A model generated the notes under the pieces. The model did no database searches. It was not told where the DNA came from and saw only the letters and a list, made by a program, of their open reading frames with translations. A DNA stretch of 64,000 nucleotides, from NCBI RefSeq assembly GCF_011694815.1, contig NZ_CP050177.1:6054001-6118000 (forward strand), given 5' to 3'. Shown here piece by piece: positions 48,497 to 56,669 of this stretch. The position numbers and the translations under genes were made by a program. Each line of letters opens with the position of its first letter. The first letter of the stretch is position 1. The stretch is from Streptomyces liangshanensis. Its GTDB lineage: Bacteria > Actinomycetota > Actinomycetes > Streptomycetales > Streptomycetaceae.

Positions 48497-48831
48497 GCGA
48501 CAACGAGACCGTGACCATGACCCCCGCCTCCGAGGAGGAGGTCCGCGAGGCCCTGTACGACGTGGTCGACCCCGAACTGGGCATCGACGTCGTCAACCTG
48601 GGCCTGATCTACGGCATCCACATCGACGACGCGAACATCGCGACCCTCGACATGACCCTGACGTCCGCGGCCTGCCCGCTGACCGACGTGATCGAGGACC
48701 AGGCGAAGTCGGCGACGGACGGCATCGTCAGCGAACTCAAGATCAACTGGGTCTGGATGCCGCCGTGGGGCCCCGACAAGATCACCGACGACGGCCGCGA
48801 ACAACTCCGAGCCCTGGGCTTCAACGTCTGA
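48493..48831 (+). CDS. sufT: SufT/MIP18-family (DUF59) Fe-S assembly factor
   Basis: The 112-residue protein has the DUF59 pattern: LYDVVDPELGIDVVNLGLIYGI near residue 20 and the conserved Cys in TLTSAACPLTDVIEDQ near residue 60. It is thought to help mature Fe-S proteins at high demand. It ends the suf operon and is followed by a perfect terminator. Confidence 0.95.
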   Translation: MSDNETVTMTPASEEEVREALYDVVDPELGIDVVNLGLIYGIHIDDANIATLDMTLTSAACPLTDVIEDQAKSATDGIVSELKINWVWMPPWGPDKITDDGREQLRALGFNV

Positions 48832-48879
48832 GCCGCCGCGCTTCCGTACGGCTTCTGATACGGCTGCCGTAAGCGCTTC

Positions 48880-48914
48880 CGAAGGCCCCCGACCTCTCCG
48901 GTCGGGGGCCTTCG
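48880..48914 (+). terminator. Terminator of the suf operon
   Basis: CGAAGGCCCCCGACC (48880-48894) is perfectly complementary to 48900-48914 around TCTCC, 49 bases after the sufT stop. Confidence 0.9.
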
Positions 48915-48936
48915 CGTATGTCCGGAGGGGTGTTGT

Positions 48937-48970
48937 GTACGGGTGTACGCATCGATGTGTACACTCGTAC
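48937..48970. promoter_or_regulatory. 34-bp palindromic operator overlapping a probable leaderless promoter
   Basis: GTACGGGTGTACGCAT (48937-48952) and ATGTGTACACTCGTAC (48955-48970) are inverted repeats that match at 14 of 16 positions around a CG centre. The 3' arm contains a -10-like TACACT (48960-48965) lying 7 bases before the SMR ATG. A TetR dimer bound here would block the promoter. Confidence 0.7.
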
Positions 48971-48972
48971 GC

Positions 48973-49293
48973 ATGGGATATGGACTGCTTGCCGGGGCGA
49001 TAGCGGCGGAGGTGGCCGGGACTACGGCCATGAAGTACAGCGAGGGGTTCACCAGGCTTTGGCCCTCGCTGCTGACCGTGGCCGGTTACCTGATCGCCTT
49101 CAGCCTGCTCGCGCAGACACTCAAGACGCTCTCCATCGGTACGGCCTACGCGATCTGGGCCGGGACCGGTACCGCCGCGATCGCCGCCATCGGCATCGTC
49201 TTCATGAACGAGTCGGCGGGGCCCGTCAAGATCGCCGGGCTGGTCCTGGTGATCGCCGGAGTGGTTGTCCTCAACCTCGGAGGGGCCCACTGA
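48973..49293 (+). CDS. Small multidrug resistance (SMR) efflux protein
   Basis: The 106-residue protein has four helices and the essential membrane Glu (E13) in AIAAEVAGTTAMKYSEGF. WPSLLTVAGYLIAFSLLAQTLKTLSIGTAYAIWAGTGT is typical of EmrE/QacE. Proton-driven export of cationic drugs is the family function. The start at 48973 is set by family length. The region just upstream has no ribosome binding site, so a leaderless mRNA is likely. A GTG at 48943 with GGAGGGG further upstream would add ten residues. The tetR gene overlaps its stop. Confidence 0.9.
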   Translation: MGYGLLAGAIAAEVAGTTAMKYSEGFTRLWPSLLTVAGYLIAFSLLAQTLKTLSIGTAYAIWAGTGTAAIAAIGIVFMNESAGPVKIAGLVLVIAGVVVLNLGGAH

Positions 49294-49829
49294 TGAGCCG
49301 CCGCTACGACCCCGACCGGCGCCAGCGCATCACCGACGCCGCGTTGCGCGTCGTCGGGAACAACGGGATCGCGGGGCTCAGCCACCGCACCGTGGCCGCC
49401 GAGGCGGACGTGCCCCTCGGCTCCACGACGTACCACTTCGCCTCCCTGGACGAGATGCTGGCCGCCGCCCTGCGGCAGGTCAACGAGGGCTTCGCGGCGG
49501 CCGTACGGGACAGCGAGGCGCTCGCCGACCCCGCCTGCGACATGGCGGCGGAGCTGGCCAGGATCATCGGGGTGTGGCTCGCGGGGGACCGTACGGGCGT
49601 GGAGCTGGAGTTCGACCTCTACCTCTCCGCCCTGCGCAGGCCCGTGCTGCGGCCGGTCGCCGCCGAGTGGGCCGACGCCGTCGCCGAGATCCTCGCCCGG
49701 CGGACCGACCCGGTCACCGCCCGGGGGCTCGTCGCGCTCATCGACGGGATCTGCCTGCAGGTGCTGCTCACCGACGCGGTGTACGACCCGGCGTACGCGC
49801 GCGAGATGCTGGCGCGCCTGATCCCGTGA
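49293..49829 (+). CDS. TetR-family transcriptional regulator of the SMR pump
   Basis: The 178-residue protein has the TetR N-terminal HTH: RITDAALRVVGNNGIAGLSHRTVAAEADVPLGSTTYHFASLDEML (residues about 10-55), followed by a helical ligand domain. It shares TGATG with the SMR gene stop and has GGAGGGG upstream, so it is translated from the same mRNA. The 34-bp palindrome upstream of the operon is its expected operator. The ligand is probably a substrate of the pump. Confidence 0.9.
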   Translation: MSRRYDPDRRQRITDAALRVVGNNGIAGLSHRTVAAEADVPLGSTTYHFASLDEMLAAALRQVNEGFAAAVRDSEALADPACDMAAELARIIGVWLAGDRTGVELEFDLYLSALRRPVLRPVAAEWADAVAEILARRTDPVTARGLVALIDGICLQVLLTDAVYDPAYAREMLARLIP

Positions 49830-49879
49830 CGACGCGGTGCGCCGGTCCCGGCGGGCCGGCGCGGCGGTAGGTTGGGCCG

Positions 49880-50119
49880 GTGAGCATCCCTCCCTCGGGT
49901 CCCGAGATCACCTACGCCGAATGCCGGCAGTGCGGCACGCTGATCGCGGGGCTGGACGGGCGGTACAGCTGCGGGGTCTGCGGCTGGGTCAACCACCACT
50001 CCGAGGGCCACCGCGAACTGCCGCGCGCCGAGGACGACGCCGACCACCCGGCGGGCGGCGCCGAGGGGAACCGGTTGAGCGCCGACGACAACAGGCTGAG
50101 GGGCGAGGGCGACAGCTGA
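49880..50119 (+). pseudogene. Zinc-ribbon protein gene frameshifted within a heptad-repeat tail
   Basis: The visible frame gives 79 residues with a zinc-ribbon (C15-x2-C18 ... C31-x2-C34: CRQCG and CGVCG). It then enters repeats of the type GEGNRLG and stops at 50117-50119. One repeat unit (50102-50121) is 20 instead of 21 bases. Restoring the missing base joins the frame to EGNQLGGEGNKLGGEGDGLG and onward to a TAG at 50308-50310, giving about 143 residues. The long version would end nine bases before dapD. The short product may still be functional because the zinc ribbon is complete. A sequencing error is possible. The function is unknown. Confidence 0.65.
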
Positions 50120-50247
50120 GTGCCGAAGGCAACCAGCTGGGTGGCGAAGGCAACAAGCTCGGCGGCGAGGGTGACGGGCTGGGCGGCGAAGGCAACCGGC
50201 TGGGCGGCGAGGGTGGCAGGTTGAGTGGCGCGGGTGGCAGGGCGGGC
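50060..50247 (+). repeat. Nine tandem 21-bp repeats encoding heptads
   Basis: Units start at 50060, 50081, 50102, 50122, 50143, 50164, 50185, 50206 and 50227. The consensus GGCGAAGGCAACCGGCTGGG-C encodes G-E-G-N-R-L-G. All are 21 bases except the third, which is 20. Confidence 0.92.
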
Positions 50248-50319
50248 TGGGATCGTTCCGCGGTGCGGCGGGCCGGGACCGGTTGGCCCGAGCCGCCCCG
50301 GGACGGTTAGGTTCAGGGC

Positions 50320-51318
50320 ATGACCGACACGCCTTCCTTCCGTTCCTCCCGTACCACCGGCGCCGCCGCCGCCGGGCTCGCCACGCTCACCGAGGACGGG
50401 ACCGTCCTCGACACCTGGTTCCCCGCGCCCGAACTGCTCGCCGAGCCGGGCCCCGCCGGCACGGAGCGGCTCACCGAGGCGCGCGCCGTGGAACTGCTCG
50501 GCGAGGGCGCGGCCCGCGCCGTCGGCCCCGACCCGCGCCGCGGCGTCGAGGTGGTCGCCGTCCGTACGGTCATCGCCTCCCTCGACGACAAGCCGCTCGA
50601 CGCGCACGACGCGTACCTCCGCCTCCACCTGCTCTCCCACCGCCTGGTCCCGCCGCACGGCCAGAACCTCGACGGGCTGTTCGGCGTGCTCGCCAACGTC
50701 GCCTGGACCTCGCTCGGCCCCGTCCCCGTCGACGGCCTGGAGGCGGCGCGGCTCAACGCCCGCGCGGAGGGCCTGCACCTCCAGGTGACCTCGGTGGACA
50801 AGTTCCCCCGCATGACCGACTACGTGGCGCCCCAGGGCGTCCGGATCGCCGACGCCGACCGGGTGCGCCTCGGCGCGCACCTCGCCACCGGGACGACCGT
50901 CATGCACGAGGGCTTCGTCAACTTCAACGCGGGCACGCTCGGCACCTCCATGATCGAGGGCCGGATCTCCGCCGGGGTGGTCATCGGCGACGGCACCGAC
51001 ATCGGGGGCGGCGCCTCCACCATGGGCACGCTCTCCGGCGGCGGCAAGGAGCGCATCGTCATCGGCGAGCGCTGCCTGATCGGCGCCGAGGCGGGCATCG
51101 GCATCGCGCTCGGCGACGAGTGCGTGGTCGAGGCGGGGCTGTACGTCACGGCCGGTACGCGCGTCACGCTGCCCGACGGCCAGATCGTGAAGGCCCGCGA
51201 GCTGTCGGGCGCGAGCAACATGCTCTTCCGCCGCAACTCCGTCACCGGCACGGTCGAGGTCCGGCCGAACAACGCGGTCTGGGGCGGCCTGAACGACGTC
51301 CTGCACCAGCACAACTGA
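50320..51318 (+). CDS. dapD: Tetrahydrodipicolinate N-succinyltransferase
   Basis: DapD transfers succinyl from succinyl-CoA in lysine and meso-diaminopimelate synthesis. The 332-residue protein is of the longer actinobacterial type, with an N-terminal domain and a left-handed beta-helix made of hexapeptide repeats ([86 protein letters not shown]). AGGTTCAGG precedes the ATG. It starts nine bases after the end of the frameshifted zinc-ribbon frame and is convergent with the DapA-like gene. Confidence 0.96.
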   Translation: MTDTPSFRSSRTTGAAAAGLATLTEDGTVLDTWFPAPELLAEPGPAGTERLTEARAVELLGEGAARAVGPDPRRGVEVVAVRTVIASLDDKPLDAHDAYLRLHLLSHRLVPPHGQNLDGLFGVLANVAWTSLGPVPVDGLEAARLNARAEGLHLQVTSVDKFPRMTDYVAPQGVRIADADRVRLGAHLATGTTVMHEGFVNFNAGTLGTSMIEGRISAGVVIGDGTDIGGGASTMGTLSGGGKERIVIGERCLIGAEAGIGIALGDECVVEAGLYVTAGTRVTLPDGQIVKARELSGASNMLFRRNSVTGTVEVRPNNAVWGGLNDVLHQHN

Positions 51319-51360
51319 GGTTCCGCGGGAAGGCCGCACGGCGGCGGGGCGGGTGCCGGT

Positions 51361-52260
51361 TCAGGGCCGGGCCGCGTGCAGCAGCTCCCCGTACGTGGCC
51401 AGCAGCCCGTCGGCCGTCTCCCGGCCGGCGGGCAGCAGCGGTTCGCGGACCGGCCCCCCGGGCAGGCCCAGCCCGTCGAGGAGCGCCTTCGCGGTGACCG
51501 TGCCCGGCAGGCCCGACGCCATCATGGACTCGACCAGCGGCAGGGTGAGTTGGTTGAGCCGTACGGCCCCGGCGCGGTCCCCGGAGTCGTACGCGTCGAG
51601 CACCGCCCGCATCTGCCGGGGCGCGACGCCCGCCACCGTACTGACGTACCCGGCGCCGCCCACCGCGTACAGCGGCAGGTTCAGTTCCTCGCAGCCCGAG
51701 TAGTACGCCAGCGACGTCCGCGCGATCGCCAGGGAGCTGCCCAACAGGTCGTACGCGCAGTCCTTCACCGCCACCACGCGCGGGTGGGCGGCCAGCGCGA
51801 GCAGGGTGGCGGGCTCGATACGCGTACCGGTGCGGCCCGGGATGTCGTACAGCATCAGCGGCAGGCCGGTCGCGTCCGCGACACGCAGGAAGTGCGCCTC
51901 GACGGCGGCCTGCGGAGGGCGGCTGTAGTACGGCGTCACCACCAACAGGCCGTCCGCGCCGGCTTGTTCGGCCTCGCGTGCGAGGGCGACGGTGTGCCGC
52001 GTGTCGGCGCTGCCGACCCCCGCCACGACGAAGGCGCGGTCACCGACCTCCTCGCGCACGACCCGGACGAGCGCGGTCTTCTCCGCGTCCGTGGTGGTGG
52101 GGGACTCGCCGGTCGTGCCGTTCAGGACCAGCCCGTCGCACCCCTCCGCCACCAGATGGGCGGCCAGCTTCCGGGCGCCGTCCAGGTCCAGGGCGCCGGT
52201 GGCGGTGAACGGGGTGATCATCGCGCACAGGGCGCGGCCGAACGGGCGGGGAGTGGTCAT
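51361..52260 (-). CDS. dapA: 4-Hydroxy-tetrahydrodipicolinate synthase (DapA-like)
   Basis: The class-I aldolase joins pyruvate and aspartate semialdehyde. The 299-residue TIM barrel has LNGTTGESPT near residue 47, the proton-relay Tyr138 in LMLYDIPGRTG and the Schiff-base Lys166 in VVAVKDCAYD. The Thr-Thr of GTTGE and the Arg of PGRTG support a DapA role over other family members. The adjacent convergent dapD supports lysine/DAP synthesis; Streptomyces often carry a second dapA elsewhere, so this may be a paralogue. It is divergent from a lipoprotein gene. Confidence 0.88.
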   Translation of the reverse strand: MTTPRPFGRALCAMITPFTATGALDLDGARKLAAHLVAEGCDGLVLNGTTGESPTTTDAEKTALVRVVREEVGDRAFVVAGVGSADTRHTVALAREAEQAGADGLLVVTPYYSRPPQAAVEAHFLRVADATGLPLMLYDIPGRTGTRIEPATLLALAAHPRVVAVKDCAYDLLGSSLAIARTSLAYYSGCEELNLPLYAVGGAGYVSTVAGVAPRQMRAVLDAYDSGDRAGAVRLNQLTLPLVESMMASGLPGTVTAKALLDGLGLPGGPVREPLLPAGRETADGLLATYGELLHAARP

Positions 52261-52397
52261 GCCCGCAGTGTCCGCCCGCCCCACCGTGAAGGTCCACTTA
52301 GATCTTCTTGCCTCCACGATGTAGTGCTGCTGAACCGAAGGGTGCCGCCGATCGGTTGTCGTCGAACAAGGGATCGGTATGGGGCAGGATGCACGGC

Positions 52398-53084
52398 ATG
52401 ACTCGTTCGCTCCGTGCCCCCTTGCTCCTGCTGGCGCTGACCCTCGCCCTCGCGTCGGCCGGCTGCGGTACGGAGAGAGCGGGCGCGCCCGGCGACGACG
52501 GCGGCAAGCTCCACGCGACGGCGGACCCCACCCCGGCCCCGGACCCCCGCCCCTCCGTCGACCGGTCCCAACTGGAGGCGCGGGCGCGGTACATGCAGTC
52601 CGCGATCGAGCTGATCCGGGTGACCGACCTACCCGGCTTCGCCGTCGCCCCACAGTCCGTCGGCGTACTCGGCGACGACGGCTTCCACAGCGTGTACGTC
52701 ACCCCGCGGGGCACCACACAGATCGAACTCGCCGTGGAACGCGGCACGTTGACCGCGAACACCTGCCCGGACACCCCCGTCGACGGAACGGGCGGACGCG
52801 TCGCGTGCGAGAAGGACGGCGCCGCCTGGTACCGCGTCTCCGGCCAACTCCACGAATACGCCCGGCCCGAGGACGGCCACGTCGTCCGCCTCACCGCCCG
52901 GCGCGACACCGTGGACCGCGCCACCCTGCGCCGCGCCGCGAGCGCCGCCCGCCCCGCGGACGACGCGGAGCTGGACGCGCTGCTCCCCAGGAACATCCCG
53001 ACCGCACCGGTCGAGCGGGGCGATCTGCCGCCCGTGGGCGACGGGGCCCCGAACAACTCGGTGCCGGAAGGGGCGTCGGGCTGA
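52398..53084 (+). CDS. Membrane lipoprotein of unknown function
   Basis: The 228-residue precursor has a lipoprotein signal (MTRSLRAPLLLLALTLALASAGC, lipobox LASAGC) followed by a Pro/Asp-rich linker and a 150-residue domain (ARYMQSAIELIRVTDLPGFAVAPQSVGVLGDDGFHSVYV...CPDTPVDGTGGRVACEKDGAAWYRVSG). Two cysteines could pair outside the cell. I recognise no family. ATG at 52398 is chosen over 52389 because GGGGCAGG then has a normal spacing. Confidence 0.72.
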   Translation: MTRSLRAPLLLLALTLALASAGCGTERAGAPGDDGGKLHATADPTPAPDPRPSVDRSQLEARARYMQSAIELIRVTDLPGFAVAPQSVGVLGDDGFHSVYVTPRGTTQIELAVERGTLTANTCPDTPVDGTGGRVACEKDGAAWYRVSGQLHEYARPEDGHVVRLTARRDTVDRATLRRAASAARPADDAELDALLPRNIPTAPVERGDLPPVGDGAPNNSVPEGASG

Positions 53085-53124
53085 CCGGTGAGCCGATGGT
53101 CCACCACCGTCCCGCACTGGTCCA

Positions 53125-53709
53125 ATGGAGAACATGGAGAGTATGGACAACGAACACGCCGACAGGGGCGAACTGGACGCACTGCGCGCGGCTTTCCCGG
53201 CGGAGCACTGTCTGCCGCCGCTGGGCTGGGACGGGGTCCGCGCCTTCGAGCGCGCCCACGACATCGTCCTGCCCGAGCCGTACCGCACGCTGGTCGCCGA
53301 GATATGCGACGGATGCACCGAGGGACCACCCGACATCGACGGGCTGATACCCCTGGCGGCGCTGCCCGCCGACTGGGGCCCCGACGACACCCAGCGGGTG
53401 CTCGCCGAGCCGTTCCCGCTGACCGAGGCCTGGGTCTGGGAGGACGACCCACGCCCGTACGAGGAGATAGAGCCGCTGATCGACGCGGTCAGCAACCACG
53501 GCAGCGTGGTGCTGGGCACGGACGGCTGCGGCATGTACTGGCACCTGGTCGTCACCGGCCCGCAGCGCGGCCGGCTCTGGAACATCAGCGACGTGGGCGC
53601 GGCACCGTTCGGGGCGGTGTTCGGGACCACCGCCGCCACCGACGGATTCGCCGGCTGGGTCGGACTCTGGTCCACCACCCGCCGGCCCTGGTACGACGTC
53701 GTGGTCTGA
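53125..53709 (+). CDS. SMI1/KNR4-family protein
   Basis: The 194-residue soluble protein has the SMI1/KNR4 fold pattern: LPPLGWDGVRAFERAHDIVLPEPYRTLVAEICDGC near residue 30, PPDIDGLIPL, WVWEDDPRPY, GSVVLGTDGCGMYWHLVVTGPQRGRLWNISDVGA. Members occur as immunity proteins in toxin systems and as stand-alone proteins. No toxin gene is visible nearby, so an immunity role here is not supported. Three in-frame ATGs (53125, 53134, 53143) lie close together with poorly spaced ribosome binding sites, so the exact start is open. Confidence 0.82.
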   Translation: MENMESMDNEHADRGELDALRAAFPAEHCLPPLGWDGVRAFERAHDIVLPEPYRTLVAEICDGCTEGPPDIDGLIPLAALPADWGPDDTQRVLAEPFPLTEAWVWEDDPRPYEEIEPLIDAVSNHGSVVLGTDGCGMYWHLVVTGPQRGRLWNISDVGAAPFGAVFGTTAATDGFAGWVGLWSTTRRPWYDVVV

Positions 53710-54006
53710 CCCCCACGACCGCCTCGGGAGCGTTGAGTTCCCCCGTACTTCGCGGTCCGGCTCCCAGGGGCGGACCGGGTGATGAGGGCGTGCGTCAGGG
53801 GGCGCGCGCCGACCGGGGCATCACCGGGAACGTACGGGGCCACCGCTCCCGAGAACACCACCCCCGGGGCGCCGGCCGCCGGGATCGGCCGGGACGCCCG
53901 GTGAACCGGTGGCGAGGGCCGAATACGTCTACGCTGGGGGCCGCCCCGACCGTGCGTGACACGCTCGGGCCCGCCCCGACCGTGTACGCGCGAGGAGAAC
54001 CACCAG
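53710..54006. other. Intergenic region upstream of the large acidic protein gene
   Basis: This 297-base GC-rich stretch has no credible gene. A -10-like TACGCT lies at 53930-53935. Two copies of CCGCCCCGACCGTG occur exactly 30 bases apart (53941-53954 and 53971-53984) between it and the ribosome binding site GAGGAG (53992-53997). Confidence 0.4.
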
Positions 54007-55512
54007 ATGCCCGGAGATCGCACCTCCCTGCCGCCGGTGCGGCTGCCCTCGGACGCGGAGCTGGCGCGGGACGCGCTCGCCGCGCCGCTGCTCGCCCGCG
54101 CCGTACGCCTCGCCCGCTGGGCCGGGCCCGGCACGCGGGTCGGCGCCGGCGGCGAACTCGTCGACGAACAGCTGCCCGCCGCCGCGGAGCTGCTCGGGCT
54201 CGGCGACGAACTGGAGGACGGGGACGGGGAGGCGTACGCCAGCGAGGCGTGGCGTGTCGCCGTCGACACGGGGCTGGTGGAGGTGGAGGACCCCGATGAA
54301 CCTGACGAGCAGGACGCCTCCGACGGCGCTCTCGACGCGGATTCCGGGGACGGCGAGCCGACCGGGAGCGTCACCGCGGGCGCGCAGCTCGCCCTGATCA
54401 CCTCGGGCGCCCCGCAGGACGTCCTGCCGCTCTGGCTGGAGGCCCTCGACGTGGTCTTCGCCGACGCGACCGCGCCGATCCTGGACGACCTGGCCGCGGT
54501 CATCGACGACGACGGCGAGATCGACTTCGAGGCGCTCGACTGGGACCCCGAGGCGGAGGCGGAGTTCCTGGAGGGCGTCCTCGGCAACCTCTACCTGCTC
54601 ACCGTCGCGGACGGCGGCGCCACCGAGGGGCCCGTACCGCTGCCCGTGCTCGCCGCGTCGATGATCGTCCCGGACGACATGGGCGAGCCGACCGACGACA
54701 TCCTGGAGCAGGTCTCCGAGGCGATGATGCGGCTGGACGACCAGTTCCAGCTGCTGGAGCCGATCGGGCTCGTCACCTACACGCCCGTGGACGAGGCGCT
54801 GATGGTGGAGGACGCGGACGGCGCCGAATCCGCGCTGCCCGTCGAGGAGGACGACGTCTCCCGGTACGGGATGGTACGGCTGACGCCCCTCGGCCTCTAC
54901 GGGATCAGGTCCCGCATGCTGGAGGCCGGCGTGGACGCGCCCGCGGTGGGTGACCTCGCGGGCAAGGACGCCCGGGCGCTGCTGGACGGCATCGCGCACT
55001 TCCCGGAGCTGTCCGCGCGCGCGGAGACCGAGCAGTGGCTGGCCCGCCGCGCCGCCGCGGACGCGGCCCGCGACCTGCTCGCGGCGGCCCGCGGCACCGA
55101 CGAGGGCGCGCCGCTGCGCCGCCTGCACTGCCAGCAGGCGCTGTCGCTGGTCGGCGCGGAGGCGGAGCCGGCGGTACGGGAGGTCCTCGACTCCCCGGAG
55201 CTGGGGGGCCTCGCCCGGGTCTGGCTCGCGGAGCTGGGCGCCGCCGACGTGCCGGCGCCGCCGGAGTCGATGATCTTCTGGCTGGCCATCGACACGATCG
55301 CCGCGCAGCTGTCGGCGGACGGGGAGCCGGACGAACTCCAGGAGCTGGTCGAGGGGTTGGTGGGGCAGCACAGCGGGTTCTTCGACACGGCGTGGCGGGT
55401 GGAGCATCCGGCTACGGCGGAGGTGCTGGAGGCGATGGGGAGGTTGCACCGGGACCGGACCGTCTCGAAGGAGGCCCGCAAGGCAGCCTTCCGCGCCCGC
55501 TCCCGCAGCTGA
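54007..55512 (+). CDS. Large acidic conserved protein of unknown function
   Basis: The 501-residue, strongly acidic, alpha-helical protein has no signal peptide or membrane segment. It has an N-terminal region like a winged-helix/plant-HTH type domain (DAELARDALAAPLLARAVRLARW), an acidic low-complexity insert (residues about 75-125, rich in Asp/Glu), and a long helical C-terminal part ending in a basic tail FRARSRS. Proteins of this kind are conserved in Streptomyces, but I cannot assign a function. The ATG at 54007 has GAGGAG at about ten bases. The repeat cluster B lies directly downstream. Confidence 0.78.
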   Translation: MPGDRTSLPPVRLPSDAELARDALAAPLLARAVRLARWAGPGTRVGAGGELVDEQLPAAAELLGLGDELEDGDGEAYASEAWRVAVDTGLVEVEDPDEPDEQDASDGALDADSGDGEPTGSVTAGAQLALITSGAPQDVLPLWLEALDVVFADATAPILDDLAAVIDDDGEIDFEALDWDPEAEAEFLEGVLGNLYLLTVADGGATEGPVPLPVLAASMIVPDDMGEPTDDILEQVSEAMMRLDDQFQLLEPIGLVTYTPVDEALMVEDADGAESALPVEEDDVSRYGMVRLTPLGLYGIRSRMLEAGVDAPAVGDLAGKDARALLDGIAHFPELSARAETEQWLARRAAADAARDLLAAARGTDEGAPLRRLHCQQALSLVGAEAEPAVREVLDSPELGGLARVWLAELGAADVPAPPESMIFWLAIDTIAAQLSADGEPDELQELVEGLVGQHSGFFDTAWRVEHPATAEVLEAMGRLHRDRTVSKEARKAAFRARSRS

Positions 55513-55530
55513 GCCCGCCCCCGCACCGAT

Positions 55531-55745
55531 GTCCTCAATCGCCGGACGGGCTGGGTTGTTGCGCCCGATGTCCCGTGCGGGTCAAAGACGTCCTCAATCG
55601 CCGGACGGGCTTGAACAGCCCCGGGGCGGGCGAGCCTGTCCCGGTCCCGGGCCGCAGCGGCACTATCAAGCCCGTCCGGCGATTGAGGACAAAGTAGTCA
55701 CCCGCGCGGCCCCCCGGCCCCGAAGCCCGTCCGGCGATTGAGGAC
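55531..55745. repeat. Intergenic repeat cluster B (4 copies) with a perfect 25-bp inverted repeat
   Basis: Core copies in direct orientation lie at 55531-55552 and 55590-55612, and inverted copies at 55668-55690 and 55723-55745. The arms 55590-55614 and 55666-55690 are perfectly complementary over 25 bp with a 51-base spacer. The cluster fills the gap between two convergent genes, as at 7.6 kb and 63.6 kb. The bases before the second copy (TGCGGGTCAAAGAC) are also conserved in the other clusters. Confidence 0.92.
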
Positions 55746-55756
55746 AACCCCGCGGG

Positions 55757-56563
55757 TCAGCGGAGGTGGGAGGCTCCGTTCAGGTCCAGGATCGTTCCCG
55801 AGGACCACACCGCCTCCGGCGACGCCAACCACACCACCGCCGACGCCACCTCCCCCACCCTCCCCACCCGCCCGAACGGGCTCTGGGCGCGGATCGTGTC
55901 GCCCTCCGGGCCGGTGAGCCGGGTCGCGACGCGTTCCGTCTCGAAGAAGCCCGGGGCCACCGACGCCACCCCGATGCCGTACGGGGCCAGGGACACCGCC
56001 AAGGACTGGCCCATCGCGTGCACCGCCGCCTTCGTCGCGCCGTAGGCGGGGTGGTCCGGCTCGCCCCGGAACGCCCCGCGTGAGCCGACGTTCACGATCC
56101 GCCCCGCCACCCCCCGGTCGATCATGTCCCGCGCCGCCCGGTGGCTGAGCAGCGCCGTGGCGAGCACGTTCACGGACAGGTGGCGTTGCCACGTCTCCGT
56201 CCACTCCTCGTACGACGTCGTCGGCAGCGGATGCCGCTCGTTGACCGCCGCGTTGTTGACCAGGACGTCGATCCCGCCCAGCCCCTCCGCCGCCTCGTCC
56301 GCGACCCGCGCCACCTCCGCCGGGTCGGAGAGGTCGCCGCCCACCAGCACGTGCCCCGTACCGGGCAGGGACTCCAGCGTGCGCCGGGCGTCGGCGGCGC
56401 GGGTCCCGTGGTGGACGGCGACCACGTCGCCGTTGGCGGCGAAGGCCCGGGCGACCGCCCGCCCCAGCCCCCGCGAGGCCCCGCTGACGAGCACCCGCCG
56501 CCCCGAGGCGGGCAGGTCCGGGACCGGCCCGGGCAGGTCGGGGGCAGGCACGGGCAGGTTCAT
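55757..56563 (-). CDS. Short-chain dehydrogenase/reductase
   Basis: The 268-residue Rossmann enzyme has the cofactor motif SGASRGLGRA (residues 27-36), VNNAAVNER (NNAG type), the catalytic Ser in VNVGSRGAF and the YxxxK motif in AYGATKAAVHAMG. FFETERVATRLTGPEG and the C-terminal GTILDLNGASHLR are typical of the 3-oxoacyl-ACP reductase-like classical SDRs. The substrate is unknown. The N-terminus has a Pro-rich 20-residue extension. It is divergent from the PhoX-like gene. Confidence 0.9.
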   Translation of the reverse strand: MNLPVPAPDLPGPVPDLPASGRRVLVSGASRGLGRAVARAFAANGDVVAVHHGTRAADARRTLESLPGTGHVLVGGDLSDPAEVARVADEAAEGLGGIDVLVNNAAVNERHPLPTTSYEEWTETWQRHLSVNVLATALLSHRAARDMIDRGVAGRIVNVGSRGAFRGEPDHPAYGATKAAVHAMGQSLAVSLAPYGIGVASVAPGFFETERVATRLTGPEGDTIRAQSPFGRVGRVGEVASAVVWLASPEAVWSSGTILDLNGASHLR

Positions 56564-56669
56564 GGAAGCGGGCCTCTCGACGTCGGACGTTGTTCAACCG
56601 CTGTTGGTGCGCGCACGCGACAGTGTCCCCCCGTTCCGGCGCCCCGGCGCCCACGCCCAGGAGGCCACG

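Noticed and set aside
50060..50247. Tandem 21-bp repeats as a CRISPR-like or regulatory array
   Set aside because: The units are directly adjacent without spacers and encode a heptad repeat in frame.
53125..53709. SMI1/KNR4 protein as an immunity protein of a toxin system
   Set aside because: No toxin, secretion or recombination module is visible nearby.
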